Part shown: in pieces, positions 50,337 to 58,622 of the stretch
Layout of the letters: each line of letters starts with the position of its first letter
Numbering within the stretch: position 1 is the stretch's first letter
NCBI GenBank assembly: GCA_018992685.1
Contig: JACVGT010000019.1
Location: 62,001-126,000, forward strand
Direction of reading: 5' to 3'
DNA: 64,000 nucleotides
From: Theionarchaea archaeon
Lineage (GTDB): Archaea; Methanobacteriota_B; Thermococci; Methanofastidiosales; SZ-28-30
The notes under the pieces: model-generated
Database searches by the model: none
The model's input: the letters and a program-made list of their open reading frames with translations, nothing else
What the model was told of the DNA's origin: nothing
Program-made: the position numbers and the translations under genes

Positions 50337-50797
50337 GCCTTTCCTCTCCTCTCTTTCATGATCTGTGAAAACTCACCATATACGAGAGCATTGGTGGGGC
50401 AGGCACGGACACATGCGGGTCCTCCTACATTCCTGCACAGGTCACACTTTACCATTATCTGTCCACGGGAATCAGGTTCAATGATTCCAATGGGACAGGC
50501 CACACTGCACGATCTGCACCCGATACACAGACCATCATCGATAACCACGATGCCATCGTCTCCCTTTTCAATGGCGTCCACCGGGCAGGCTTCCATGCAG
50601 GGAGGAACCTCACAGTGACGGCAGCTGAGCACAACAGTCTGTGTATTATCACCCTTCAGGAAAATCCGAGTCTTGGGAAGAAGAGGTGCAGTAAGAGCCT
50701 GGTATACCGTGTCTGCATGCTTCCATGCCATGGAACATGCTACTTCACAATTGCGGCAAGCCACACATCGCTCTGAATCATAATAAAGTGCTTTCAT
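50333..50797 (-). CDS. CooF/HycB-like polyferredoxin (four 4Fe-4S clusters)
   Basis: The 154-residue protein has four cysteine motifs: RCVACRNCEVACSMAWK, CRHCEVPPCMEACPVDAI, CIGCRSCSVACPIGII and CDLCRNVGGPACVRACPTNAL. This is the CooF/HycB/DmsB pattern of electron-transfer subunits. In CO-oxidising operons CooF carries electrons from CooS to a membrane hydrogenase; here it lies first in the operon, directly before the CooS-like gene. ATG 50797 is 24-33 bases from the TATA box at 50821. Confidence 0.92.
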   Translation of the reverse strand: MKALYYDSERCVACRNCEVACSMAWKHADTVYQALTAPLLPKTRIFLKGDNTQTVVLSCRHCEVPPCMEACPVDAIEKGDDGIVVIDDGLCIGCRSCSVACPIGIIEPDSRGQIMVKCDLCRNVGGPACVRACPTNALVYGEFSQIMKERRGKA

Positions 50798-50820
50798 TCG
50801 GGAACCCCTTCTGGTGCTAC

Positions 50821-50830
50821 CTTTTAAATT
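50821..50830 (-). promoter_or_regulatory. TATA box of the 15-gene hydrogenase operon
   Basis: Minus-strand AATTTAAAAG 24-33 bases before the ferredoxin ATG. No other promoter is evident down to 41656, and nearly all junctions overlap or are within five bases. Confidence 0.65.
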
Positions 50831-51279
50831 TTACGCATGAAAACACATGTCCTCCGTGGACCCCCATGTCTCCCCTCTCATCGGGCAATAGTATCCTAGA
50901 ATCTGTATTTATCGTGTGGATGTGCCTTGTCAAATCCATGGTACCTCCTCACAGCCAGGTAGCCCACGCTGCTTCTGTATCTTGCCAGGCTATCGATTTC
51001 AGCACAGACAATGATCTGGAAAAGTGTCAACGAAAGAAGAGAAAGCATTCTCCTGGGTGTGAAAGATTACGATACGATTCCTGGGTTGAAAGGTATTGCC
51101 TGTTCCCGCCCCAGGTTCGACAGCATGCCACGGATTATCAGTATCTGTAGAACCCAACTCCTGAACGTGGGTAGAGAATGGTTACGAGCTTCTTTCCCTC
51201 AAGAAGTATGACTACTCCTCTTTCAGTCTCAGCTGGGCGATCACTCATAGGGCAGGCCTCGCACCCTGACCGGGGAAAA
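50831..51279. other. Intergenic region upstream of dacZ
   Basis: About 450 bases between divergent transcription units. Frames such as 51011-51211 (plus) exist but have no promoter and no recognisable product. A TTCGA-containing stretch near 51115 is not part of a tRNA. I see no supported feature. Confidence 0.4.
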
Positions 51280-51289
51280 GTTTTTATGC
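51280..51289 (+). promoter_or_regulatory. TATA box of the dacZ-mscS operon
   Basis: GTTTTTATGC about 63 bases before ATG 51352, giving a leader of roughly 40 bases with GAGG near the start. Confidence 0.45.
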
Positions 51290-51351
51290 TCACCTCCATC
51301 ATGTAATAACGCTAAGAGTTATTGATTAACAACATCGGCCCGAGGCACACC

Positions 51352-52152
51352 ATGAGCAAAGAACTGCTGATCCAGAAAGGCAAAGAAATGCTGCTCGAAA
51401 CGGGAGCCAAAGCTCTGCTGTTGTATGTTGAATCAGATTCAGATTTGGGACTTGCGCCTGAGAACACCATTTTTGTGTATGACAACAAGAAGTTCAGTGA
51501 AATTGATGACACGGGAGTTCTCATTCCACTGAACGTAAGTCCTGAAGAGAGAATGAACCTCGCTATTGCCGGAGCCATGGAAAAAGGCCTGCTCCACAAG
51601 AATGACAAAGTGATATACGTGAATAATAACAGTATTTCATTAAAAACAGCGAAAGAACAAATGGATAAAGGGATATACAAGATCCTGTTCACTGCCGCAA
51701 ATATTGACCCTGACGTGGTCAAAGAAGTCCTGGAAATCGCTGTTGAATTGGGGAAGAAAGGGCGAGAAGGAAAGCCTGTAGGAAGCACCTTCATCATTGG
51801 AGACTCAGGAGAAGTCATGAACAGGTCAACTCAGATCACATACAATCCCTTTCAGGGGAGCATGGTCAATATTCAGGACGACGTGGTGCGCAGCATGATA
51901 AAGGAGTATTCAAGGTTGGATGGAGCTTTTATCATTAGTGGCAAAGGGAAGATCATTGCGGCAGCACGATTTCTTGAATGCGGAAAGGAAGGAATCAAGA
52001 TGCCCAAAGGATTGGGTGCTCGTCACATGGCTGCAGCATGGATAACCAAGAAGACAGATAGCATTGGTGTTGTCCTCTCAGAATCAGATAATATGATTCG
52101 TGTCTTCTGGGACGGTGAGATGATTGAAGAGCTCGATCCTGAGAAGTTGTAG
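51352..52152 (+). CDS. dacZ: Diadenylate cyclase (DacZ type)
   Basis: The 266-residue protein has an N-terminal pyruvate-kinase-like alpha/beta domain (about 15-125) and a C-terminal DisA_N diadenylate cyclase domain. Signatures are GSTFIIGDSGEVM, NPFQGSMVNI, the catalytic DGA motif in RLDGAFIISGKG (190-192) and the RHxxA motif GLGARHMAAAWI (224-228), followed by VVLSES. It makes c-di-AMP from two ATP. This domain order is that of euryarchaeal DacZ. The start ATG 51352 has CGAGG upstream; TTG 51322 is less likely. An MscS channel gene follows with about six bases between them. Confidence 0.9.
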   Translation: MSKELLIQKGKEMLLETGAKALLLYVESDSDLGLAPENTIFVYDNKKFSEIDDTGVLIPLNVSPEERMNLAIAGAMEKGLLHKNDKVIYVNNNSISLKTAKEQMDKGIYKILFTAANIDPDVVKEVLEIAVELGKKGREGKPVGSTFIIGDSGEVMNRSTQITYNPFQGSMVNIQDDVVRSMIKEYSRLDGAFIISGKGKIIAAARFLECGKEGIKMPKGLGARHMAAAWITKKTDSIGVVLSESDNMIRVFWDGEMIEELDPEKL

Positions 52153-52158
52153 GAGGTG

Positions 52159-52983
52159 ATGCTGATTTCATTTATTGAGGAATGGTTTGGACAAGTGATC
52201 AATCAACTGGAAGAACTGATCCCTCGACTGGTTAAATTCCTGGGAATCCTCATAGTCGCCTATATTCTGGGGAGAATTCTCGCCTGGCTGGTAGCCACAA
52301 TTCTTCGCAAACTGGAGTTTGAGCGGCTGACCAAGAAATCAGAGGCAGAGAGAATTGCACGACGATTCGGCATGTCGTTAATTGGACTGATTGGATCGGT
52401 TGTGAAGTGGACCATTTATCTGATCGGGCTGCAGGTGGCTGTTGAAGCTGCTGGTCTTGATATTCTCAATCGGTTGATGCGGGGGATTGTCAGTTACATG
52501 CCCAACCTCATTCTGGCTCTAGCTATCTTCATTGTGGGAATACTGATAGCTGAGAAAGTGGGCAACTTTGTGCAGGGTCTGGCCGAAGATGAAAAGGTTC
52601 CTCGATTCTGGATCCTGGGAAACCTTGTGCGGTACACAATATATCTGGTCGTAATGATTATGGCCCTCTCACAACTGAAGATATCCACTGATGTCCTGAT
52701 AATCGTTACCGGTTCGATCTTTGCTGCCATCGGGTTGATTGTAGTCATTAGTTTGAGAGATGTTGGACCAAACGTTGCTGCAGGGATCCATTTGCTGTAC
52801 GAAAAGACATTGAACGTCGGAGATACAGTCAAAGTCGGCCGGTATGAAGGGATCATTGAAGATATTGGCATTGTGAAATCTATCATAAAGAATGAAGAGG
52901 GAGAGTTCATTGTCATCCCCAACTCACAGTTGATGAGAAGCATCATAATAAAGAAACTGTCTCCTGAAGAAGCACTGGAGTAG
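52159..52983 (+). CDS. mscS: MscS-family mechanosensitive channel
   Basis: The 274-residue protein has four to five membrane helices and an MscS-type pore and beta domain: ITGSIFAAIGLIVVISLRDVGPNVAAGIHLL (pore helix region), then KTLNVGDTVKVGRYEGIIEDIGIVKSIIKNEEGEFIVIPNSQLM. It should release solutes at low osmolarity. Its ribosome binding site AGGAGGTGAT (52151-52160) is a full match to the 16S tail and runs into ATG 52159, so the used start could be CTG 52162 or ATT 52165 instead. Being next to a c-di-AMP synthase suggests osmotic control by that nucleotide. Confidence 0.88.
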   Translation: MLISFIEEWFGQVINQLEELIPRLVKFLGILIVAYILGRILAWLVATILRKLEFERLTKKSEAERIARRFGMSLIGLIGSVVKWTIYLIGLQVAVEAAGLDILNRLMRGIVSYMPNLILALAIFIVGILIAEKVGNFVQGLAEDEKVPRFWILGNLVRYTIYLVVMIMALSQLKISTDVLIIVTGSIFAAIGLIVVISLRDVGPNVAAGIHLLYEKTLNVGDTVKVGRYEGIIEDIGIVKSIIKNEEGEFIVIPNSQLMRSIIIKKLSPEEALE

Positions 52984-53135
52984 TCAGAGGCTTCTCATTT
53001 GTTTTGGCTGAGAAGGGGACACAGTCACGAGGCTCGTGATGTCATTACAGTCCCGGACCACAGAAAGAACATGGCTCTATGGGGGTTTCCTTTTTTCTCT
53101 TGTTCCTGATTGAGAGAAGTGACTGATTGGGAAAG

Positions 53136-53144
53136 TATTTAAAG
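53136..53144 (+). promoter_or_regulatory. TATA box of the phosphodiesterase-like gene
   Basis: TATTTAAAG 21-29 bases before ATG 53165; excludes the in-frame TTG 53156. Confidence 0.6.
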
Positions 53145-53164
53145 GAACAACAATCTTGAAGGAT

Positions 53165-54358
53165 ATGAAAGTTCTGGCTGTATTCATGACTCTTTTGCTG
53201 GTAACAATGTCAGCATATGGGGAATTTGGACACGCCTCGCAGGTCATACTTCTGGTGGTTGATGGGGGTGACCCAGAGGTACTGTCTTTGGAAGGATTTC
53301 CTGTTGAAGGTCAAGGTACTGCTGTCTTCCCCCCCATGACCAGCACTGGACATATATCTCTTCTAACTGGAGTGTATCCCTCCCACCACGGCATCCTGGC
53401 CAATGAGTACAATGATGAACAGAAAACCCGGACCTACACATCCGATATGATAGAAGCTAAGACTCTCTTTGAAATCCTGAAGGAAAACAGGAAGAAGGGA
53501 ATATTCATTTCTGGCAAGAAGGGATTGGCCGCCCTTGCAGGTGCAACAGCGAATCTGACAGTAAGTCCCGACTCCTATCCAGTGTACCTGAGAGATCCAC
53601 CTCAGGATCAGGAGGGACTGACCCGCTGGCTCTTTGAAGCGATTACAGAAATTGACATACGAGAGCATCCTGACTTTTTTTGTGTCAATATTCCCATTCT
53701 AGATGGTGTTGGACATACGTACGGACCTTCCTCAGAGGAGTGTGAAGAGGCTGCCAGATTGGTGGAGGATTTGATTTATTCCTTGAGAGATTCCCTGGAC
53801 AGTGAGACAGCCCTGATCGTGACCAGTGACCATGGAATGAGTTCTGTGTCCAAAACTGTCCCCATTCATGCCCTGTTGAGGGCGGCGGGCTATGCGACCT
53901 GGCCACTGCATGTGGGTCGATGTGCATTCCTCTATGACGTGGAAGAGGGTGCAAGAGAGTTTGTTTCTAACCTTGAAGGAGTAGAGAGGATTGTTGAGCC
54001 TGACGCGTATCCCACGTTACATGTTGATCATGAGAGTGCTCCTGATCTGATCCTTGTGGCAAAGAAGGGATACCTGTTCATTCCAGAACCATTGCTGCAA
54101 TACTACAGAGGGATGCATGGTTCATTTGATGAACAGGATATACCTCTTTATATGACTGGAGCGGGGATTTCCTCTGGGTATGTTGAGTGTAGTCAGGTGG
54201 ACATTGCTCCTCTGGTGGTGGAGCTTCTTGGTCTTGAACCTGGGGTTGCATTTGATGGTTCAGTGCCCCAGGTACAAGAGAAAAAGGTTCAAGGGTACGG
54301 AATCCTGGTGGTAGCAGGAGTCGTCCTCTACCTCATCGGAAGGAACCTGTGGAGGTAA
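53165..54358 (+). CDS. Exported alkaline-phosphatase-superfamily phosphodiesterase
   Basis: The 397-residue protein starts with a signal peptide (VLAVFMTLLLVTMSAYG) and ends with a membrane helix (YGILVVAGVVLYLIG) plus R-N-L-W-R, so it is anchored with the enzyme outside. The nucleotide pyrophosphatase fold is clear: metal-binding Asp in ILLVVDGGDPEV, the nucleophile Thr in PPMTSTGHISLLTGVYPSHHG, the DGVGHTYGP motif, and ALIVTSDHGMSS with the second metal site; a last His is in RGMHGSFDEQD. The substrate could be a nucleotide or phosphodiester. A promoter lies at 53136. Confidence 0.88.
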   Translation: MKVLAVFMTLLLVTMSAYGEFGHASQVILLVVDGGDPEVLSLEGFPVEGQGTAVFPPMTSTGHISLLTGVYPSHHGILANEYNDEQKTRTYTSDMIEAKTLFEILKENRKKGIFISGKKGLAALAGATANLTVSPDSYPVYLRDPPQDQEGLTRWLFEAITEIDIREHPDFFCVNIPILDGVGHTYGPSSEECEEAARLVEDLIYSLRDSLDSETALIVTSDHGMSSVSKTVPIHALLRAAGYATWPLHVGRCAFLYDVEEGAREFVSNLEGVERIVEPDAYPTLHVDHESAPDLILVAKKGYLFIPEPLLQYYRGMHGSFDEQDIPLYMTGAGISSGYVECSQVDIAPLVVELLGLEPGVAFDGSVPQVQEKKVQGYGILVVAGVVLYLIGRNLWR

Positions 54359-54484
54359 GACCTCCATTCAGCGCAGATGCGGGTTGTCACAGTAAAGCTC
54401 ATATACATTGAGGTCCGTGCATTGATTGATGGTTGAGCTAACTCAGGTTGGATGCTCACGAGAAGCCACCATGAGGTGCTGGCT

Positions 54485-55924
54485 ATGGATATTTTGAATG
54501 TGCAGCAACGGTTGAATTCTGATGTAGAGAAAATGATAACAGAGAGGGACATTCAGGGACTGGTAACCACATTAGAGAAGGGAAAAGACTTTGCAACCCG
54601 AATGAGAGCAGCTGAAGGCCTAGGATTTATCAGAGATGAGAGAGCCATTACACCATTAATGAACCTATTGAAGAGGAACCGAGGTGACGTCAAAGCTCTT
54701 GCACTCGTAGCTCTGGGGAGAATTCAGGGCAGAAGGGCTACTCAACTCCTTATTGACACGTTGAAAGATGATTCTCCTTACTGCCGCGAAGTATCAGCGA
54801 TGATGCTCGGAGACTCAGGGGATGAGAGAGCTGTCGCCCCACTGATAGAGGCATTGAATGACCTGGATCATATTGTCGGGGAGAAAGCACGGTGGGCTCT
54901 GGTGGAGTTTGGAACGATGGCATTGTATCCGCTGATAGATGCACTTGAACATGGAAGCTCAGGAACTCGAGAGGCAGCAATCCGGGCTCTGGGAGAAATA
55001 GGTGATGAACAGGCTACCTCTCCTCTGATACGGGCACTTGAGGACGAAAAGGATACCATACGCGAGGCGGCAGCTCAGGCCCTGGGAAGGATGAAGGGTA
55101 AGAGAGCTGTTCAACCCTTGATTCGCCTTCTTGAGGACAGGAACCCCAGTTGCCGCGAAGAAGCTGCTCGGGCTTTAGGTCTGATCAAGGATGGAGGAGC
55201 AGTAGGTGCTCTAATCAACATCTGTGGAGACGAAAACAAGGACGTTCGAGAGTCCGCAGTTCAAGCACTGGGAGAACTGGGTGATAAACGAGCCGTTGCT
55301 TCATTAACGAATTCTCTCCAAGACACGAATAAAGAGGTTCGGAAAGCAGCAGTTCAATCCCTCGGCAAAATAGGAGAAGAACAGGTGAAAGAACTTCTTA
55401 TTCGGCTGTTACAGGAGAGTGACCGTACGTTACGGGAAGGAGCAGCAATGGCCCTGGGAGAGCTTCAGGAACTCAGAGCAGTAGATCCTCTCATATACGC
55501 TCTAGAGGACCCCAGTGGAAGGGTCCGTGAAGCAGCAATCAGAGCACTGGGGATGCTCAGAGATAGAAGAGCTCTTGAACCATTGAGACGGGCGCTCAAA
55601 GAAGAATGGATTCGATGTAGCGTCAGGATGATGGGCTTTGAAACCAGAGTTACCAATTTGCCGGTCCTTGACAATAATTGGAATCAAATGCAGATTCTGA
55701 GCGCTCTCTACGAAATTCAGGGTGATAAGACCACACAATCTTTGATTGAAGCCCTCGAGGAGGCACAAATCAACATTGGGAGAGATCTGACGCAGACCAT
55801 CCACGACTACATTGAGAGATGGGGCGAAGTATTCCCTGGAGTCACCCGTGCTCAAAACAGATTCTTGAGAGCCTGGAGAATTCTCAAAGAAGGATTGACA
55901 GACACAGAGCGGGAATCGCAGTAG
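54485..55924 (+). CDS. HEAT-repeat protein
   Basis: The 479-residue protein is built of about eleven 31-residue HEAT/PBS-lyase-type repeats between residues 30 and 375, for example RAITPLMNLLKRNRGDVKAL, VAPLIEALNDLDHIVGEKA and KRAVQPLIRLLEDRNPSCRE. Each pairs two helices around the R-A-V-x-P-L-I core. The C-terminal 100 residues (GDKTTQSLIEALEEAQINIG onward) are less regular. It is probably a cytoplasmic scaffold; the partner is unknown. I chose ATG 54485, six bases after GAGGTG, over 54452. Confidence 0.82.
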   Translation: MDILNVQQRLNSDVEKMITERDIQGLVTTLEKGKDFATRMRAAEGLGFIRDERAITPLMNLLKRNRGDVKALALVALGRIQGRRATQLLIDTLKDDSPYCREVSAMMLGDSGDERAVAPLIEALNDLDHIVGEKARWALVEFGTMALYPLIDALEHGSSGTREAAIRALGEIGDEQATSPLIRALEDEKDTIREAAAQALGRMKGKRAVQPLIRLLEDRNPSCREEAARALGLIKDGGAVGALINICGDENKDVRESAVQALGELGDKRAVASLTNSLQDTNKEVRKAAVQSLGKIGEEQVKELLIRLLQESDRTLREGAAMALGELQELRAVDPLIYALEDPSGRVREAAIRALGMLRDRRALEPLRRALKEEWIRCSVRMMGFETRVTNLPVLDNNWNQMQILSALYEIQGDKTTQSLIEALEEAQINIGRDLTQTIHDYIERWGEVFPGVTRAQNRFLRAWRILKEGLTDTERESQ

Positions 55925-55985
55925 TTACCTGTACAGAGCGAGGCACCACAAGAAGAAAAGGCAGAAAAAAGGTTATAAAGACTAT

Positions 55986-56492
55986 CTAGGAAACCTCGAG
56001 ATCAGTGACCCACCATACCCAGGCTTCAGGAGCATACACCTCTTGAGCGTCCTCTGAAAATACAATCTTCAATGGTCCACCTGACTTGGTGCCAATCTCC
56101 TCACCATCTGCAGTATAGGCAATGAGAATACCGAGACCCAGATCCTCTGCCTTAATCACTGCAGAATAACCATCAGTTGCCACCACTGTTACTTCTGCGA
56201 AATTCTCTGCCCCGAGGTAATCCAGGATGTCCTTCAGTAAGACACCGCCATACTCTATGGTGACCTCCAGGTGGGGATCTGGTATGACAATTGTGGTGTA
56301 GAGCAGTGACTTCAGAGTTTCCATGTCAAATTGAAATGAGCTTCCTGCGTTGACCTTTCCAATGTTTCCAGATACGGTGAGTACCACTTCCCCCTGTGGC
56401 CCGGGGACACTCACAGATTCCGTCTGTGAATCAGGTTGTTGAGTGAGGCACCCCACCATGAACATCAGTCCTATAACAAGCAGCCGTTTCAT
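55986..56492 (-). CDS. Lipoprotein with molybdopterin-oxidoreductase-like domain
   Basis: The 168-residue protein has a lipoprotein signal (RLLVIGLMFMVGC) with the lipid Cys at about 15. The rest resembles the SUOX-type fold of sulfite-oxidase-like proteins (FDMETLKSLLYTT, YGGVLLKDILDYLGAENFAEVTVVATDGYSAVI, KSGGPLKIVFSED, then WVWWVTDLEV) but has no cofactor cysteine, so it may be a binding rather than catalytic domain. AGGAGGTGAT lies eight bases before ATG 56492, and the upstream transporter gene ends at 56498, so they are one operon. It may serve as an external partner of the transporter. Confidence 0.75.
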   Translation of the reverse strand: MKRLLVIGLMFMVGCLTQQPDSQTESVSVPGPQGEVVLTVSGNIGKVNAGSSFQFDMETLKSLLYTTIVIPDPHLEVTIEYGGVLLKDILDYLGAENFAEVTVVATDGYSAVIKAEDLGLGILIAYTADGEEIGTKSGGPLKIVFSEDAQEVYAPEAWVWWVTDLEVS

Positions 56493-56497
56493 TGCTA

Positions 56498-58063
56498 TCA
56501 CCTCCTTACAAAGTTGGTTAGTCCGAATCTTTTTAAAGGAATAATTACCCCAATCCCAAATACGGTGGCAAAAAACGCCATGAACATTCTCTCCACTGGA
56601 TAAATAAATAGAAATGCCCTGAAGATTCCTGTATTTAATTCAAGAACCTGAACAGCCAGGAAATTTCCAATCATCAAGTCAGAAAGAACTGCAAATCCAG
56701 AGATCACAAAGTATGCTACAGAGAGTTTCTCCAGAGAAATGTTCAAGAAGAAGGATATGCCCAGAATCACCAGAGCTGCGAATATCAGAAGCCATCCCAG
56801 ATGATTCATATAGAGGGGCAGGACTTTTTCACCATAGTACGTGAAGGTACTGATCAGAGTAATTTCATGCCCAAGAGATTCTGTGGAGAAGGGGATTCTT
56901 TCATCCAGCCGTAACAGTTCAGTTCTCATGACCTGGGACTGCAACGAGAGCAGGAGAACCTGCTGCATCAATCCCAGAATCCCCGCAGCAAGAAATGTAA
57001 ATCCGCACCATTTCCTCAGTGATTCGACAGGTTTCAGATGCACTACAGCGAACAGAAGAACTCCCAGAATGACTGCAGCATAAGCCAGAAGCCTGAACCC
57101 GGAGTACCATCCTGACTCACCCATTGAGGATGATACCTCAATTCCCAGAGTGGCAATTACTGACACGAGCAGTCCACAGAGAGACACCAGGAACCACACC
57201 TTGAACGTATCAGAATCAAGAGCCAGGACTCCAAGAGCACAGGTACTGCAGAAAAGTACGGTACTCACCAACAGAAGGCTTTCACCATACGTCCCGTACG
57301 CTCCTGCAATGGCGAGTATCCCACTGACCACAGTAAGACCACCGGAGATCTTCCTTACTCTGGGCAGGTCTCTCATCACAGCAATCAGGATTCCAGCAAC
57401 ACCTGCTGTGCCACACACAATGCCTGTGCCCAGAATCCACAATCCACTGAGGGTCACGACTATCCACGCACCTCCTACTAAACTCACCCCTGCTAGCAGA
57501 AACCATATTCCTGCTCCTCTGAACCCTACCAGCTCACCATACTGCACGTGGATCCATTCTCCCAGGTGCTCTCTGAATAGCAGTCCCAATCCCAGAAAGA
57601 GAAGCGGCATATAGGGGTAGTAGTACAGTTCCCTCCCGATTGAAGTTGAATACCACAGCAGAAGAACCCCCACCATGACTACACAGGCTGTCTTCCATTT
57701 CTTGTGGGCCAGTAACCCTGCAGTGGCTGCTCCCACAGTGGGAGGAATGAACGTCAGCAACCCAAAAATCGCTCCTTGAGGCGCGAGAATCTGTCCCACA
57801 AAACCCCCTGCAGCAGCAGCATATGTCCCCAGGACGGGTCCCAGAAGGACACCCACCAGGGGCTCCAATGCCACCGCAGCAGAAATCACCTTGCCAACAC
57901 CTGCTACCACAGTCACCGGAATGAATGCAGCTACTGCCATAACTGCTGCCATTATCCCGCTAAAAGCGATTTCCTGTGCAGTTAGCCTTTGAGGAACTAT
58001 CGCACCAATTCTATCACGCAGTCGCTGACCAAGTGTCATCGATATCCATCCTGTGTAGATCAT
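56498..58063 (-). CDS. ECF S-component-like multi-pass membrane protein
   Basis: The 521-residue protein begins with a region like the substrate-binding S component of ECF transporters (QEIAFSGIMAAVMAVAAFIP, then EPLVGVLLGPVLGTYAAAAGGFVGQILAP, and a GLLTFIPPTVGAATAGLL helix). It continues with about ten further hydrophobic segments that I cannot assign. S components capture vitamins or metals; the substrate here is unknown and no ECF ATPase is in the window. ATG 58063 is preceded by the minus-strand TATA box at 58092; ATG 58039 is an alternative. It is divergent from an HTH regulator across a perfect palindrome. Confidence 0.72.
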   Translation of the reverse strand: MIYTGWISMTLGQRLRDRIGAIVPQRLTAQEIAFSGIMAAVMAVAAFIPVTVVAGVGKVISAAVALEPLVGVLLGPVLGTYAAAAGGFVGQILAPQGAIFGLLTFIPPTVGAATAGLLAHKKWKTACVVMVGVLLLWYSTSIGRELYYYPYMPLLFLGLGLLFREHLGEWIHVQYGELVGFRGAGIWFLLAGVSLVGGAWIVVTLSGLWILGTGIVCGTAGVAGILIAVMRDLPRVRKISGGLTVVSGILAIAGAYGTYGESLLLVSTVLFCSTCALGVLALDSDTFKVWFLVSLCGLLVSVIATLGIEVSSSMGESGWYSGFRLLAYAAVILGVLLFAVVHLKPVESLRKWCGFTFLAAGILGLMQQVLLLSLQSQVMRTELLRLDERIPFSTESLGHEITLISTFTYYGEKVLPLYMNHLGWLLIFAALVILGISFFLNISLEKLSVAYFVISGFAVLSDLMIGNFLAVQVLELNTGIFRAFLFIYPVERMFMAFFATVFGIGVIIPLKRFGLTNFVRR

Positions 58064-58078
58064 TACACTGGATGATCA

Positions 58079-58090
58079 TATTGTACAATA
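58079..58090. promoter_or_regulatory. Candidate operator: perfect 12-base palindrome
   Basis: TATTGTACAATA is its own reverse complement. It sits between the shared TATA region (58091-58101) and the transcription start of the ECF-like gene, next to an 8-base palindrome ATGATCAT (58072-58079). It is a good binding-site candidate for the HTH regulator encoded at 58122. Confidence 0.55.
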
Positions 58091-58101
58091 GGTATATAAG
58101 G
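58091..58101. promoter_or_regulatory. Shared TATA box of two divergent genes
   Basis: GGTATATAAGG reads as a TATA box on both strands: 21-31 bases before ATG 58122 on the plus strand and about 30-38 bases before ATG 58063 on the minus strand. Confidence 0.6.
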
Positions 58102-58121
58102 TTTTTCCCCCATGGTACCAC

Positions 58122-58622
58122 ATGGAACAACCGCTGCTTTCCATAACTGATGACGTGCTGCCGTATGTCATATTCCTTCCCTCAGACAGAGATACACAGA
58201 TGAAAATGCTGTCTGCTGTTTTTGGGTCTGAAGTCAACCTGAAGATACTCACCCAGTTCTGTGGGAGTGACAGGGTATATCAAAAGGCGCTCATTGACGA
58301 GTTACCCTACTCCAACAAGACTATTATCAATCATTTGAAGGAGTTGGTATCCCTGGAGGTCTTGAAAGAAGGAATGGAAAAACAGGAGGGGGAAAAAAAT
58401 GTGTGGGTCAAGTATTTTGAAGTAGAACCGTCCAGGAGATGGCTTATTTTCCTCATCTATGATCCTGAAACTATTTCTCCAGAGACCATGCAGGAGCTTA
58501 TAGTGGAAGTGGTCCGGTATTATGTCAAGAGAATCATGGAGCTGGCTGCTGAGTTTGGGATAGACGAACAGGTCATCAGAAACCTCTTTGAGGATGGAAT
58601 CCATGGGCAAGAAGGTGGATAA
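58122..58622 (+). CDS. Winged-helix transcriptional regulator (ArsR-like)
   Basis: The 166-residue protein has an ArsR-type winged helix at about 28-90: MKMLSAVFGSEVNLKILTQFCG, QKALIDELPYSNKTIINHLKELVSLEVLKEGM, followed by a wing with NVWVKYFEVEP. The C-terminal half is helical (MQELIVEVVRYYVKRIMELAAEFG) and may dimerise. It likely controls its own unit and the divergent ECF-like operon through the palindrome at 58079. The start is leaderless, ATG 58122. The next gene begins inside its 3' end. Confidence 0.82.
   Translation: MEQPLLSITDDVLPYVIFLPSDRDTQMKMLSAVFGSEVNLKILTQFCGSDRVYQKALIDELPYSNKTIINHLKELVSLEVLKEGMEKQEGEKNVWVKYFEVEPSRRWLIFLIYDPETISPETMQELIVEVVRYYVKRIMELAAEFGIDEQVIRNLFEDGIHGQEGG

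Noticed and set aside
51100..51130. GGTTCGA motif as a possible tRNA
   Set aside because: The flanking bases do not pair and no cloverleaf is possible.
50725..51211. Plus-strand frames upstream of dacZ
   Set aside because: They overlap the ferredoxin gene or lack a TATA box and start signal, and show no family features.
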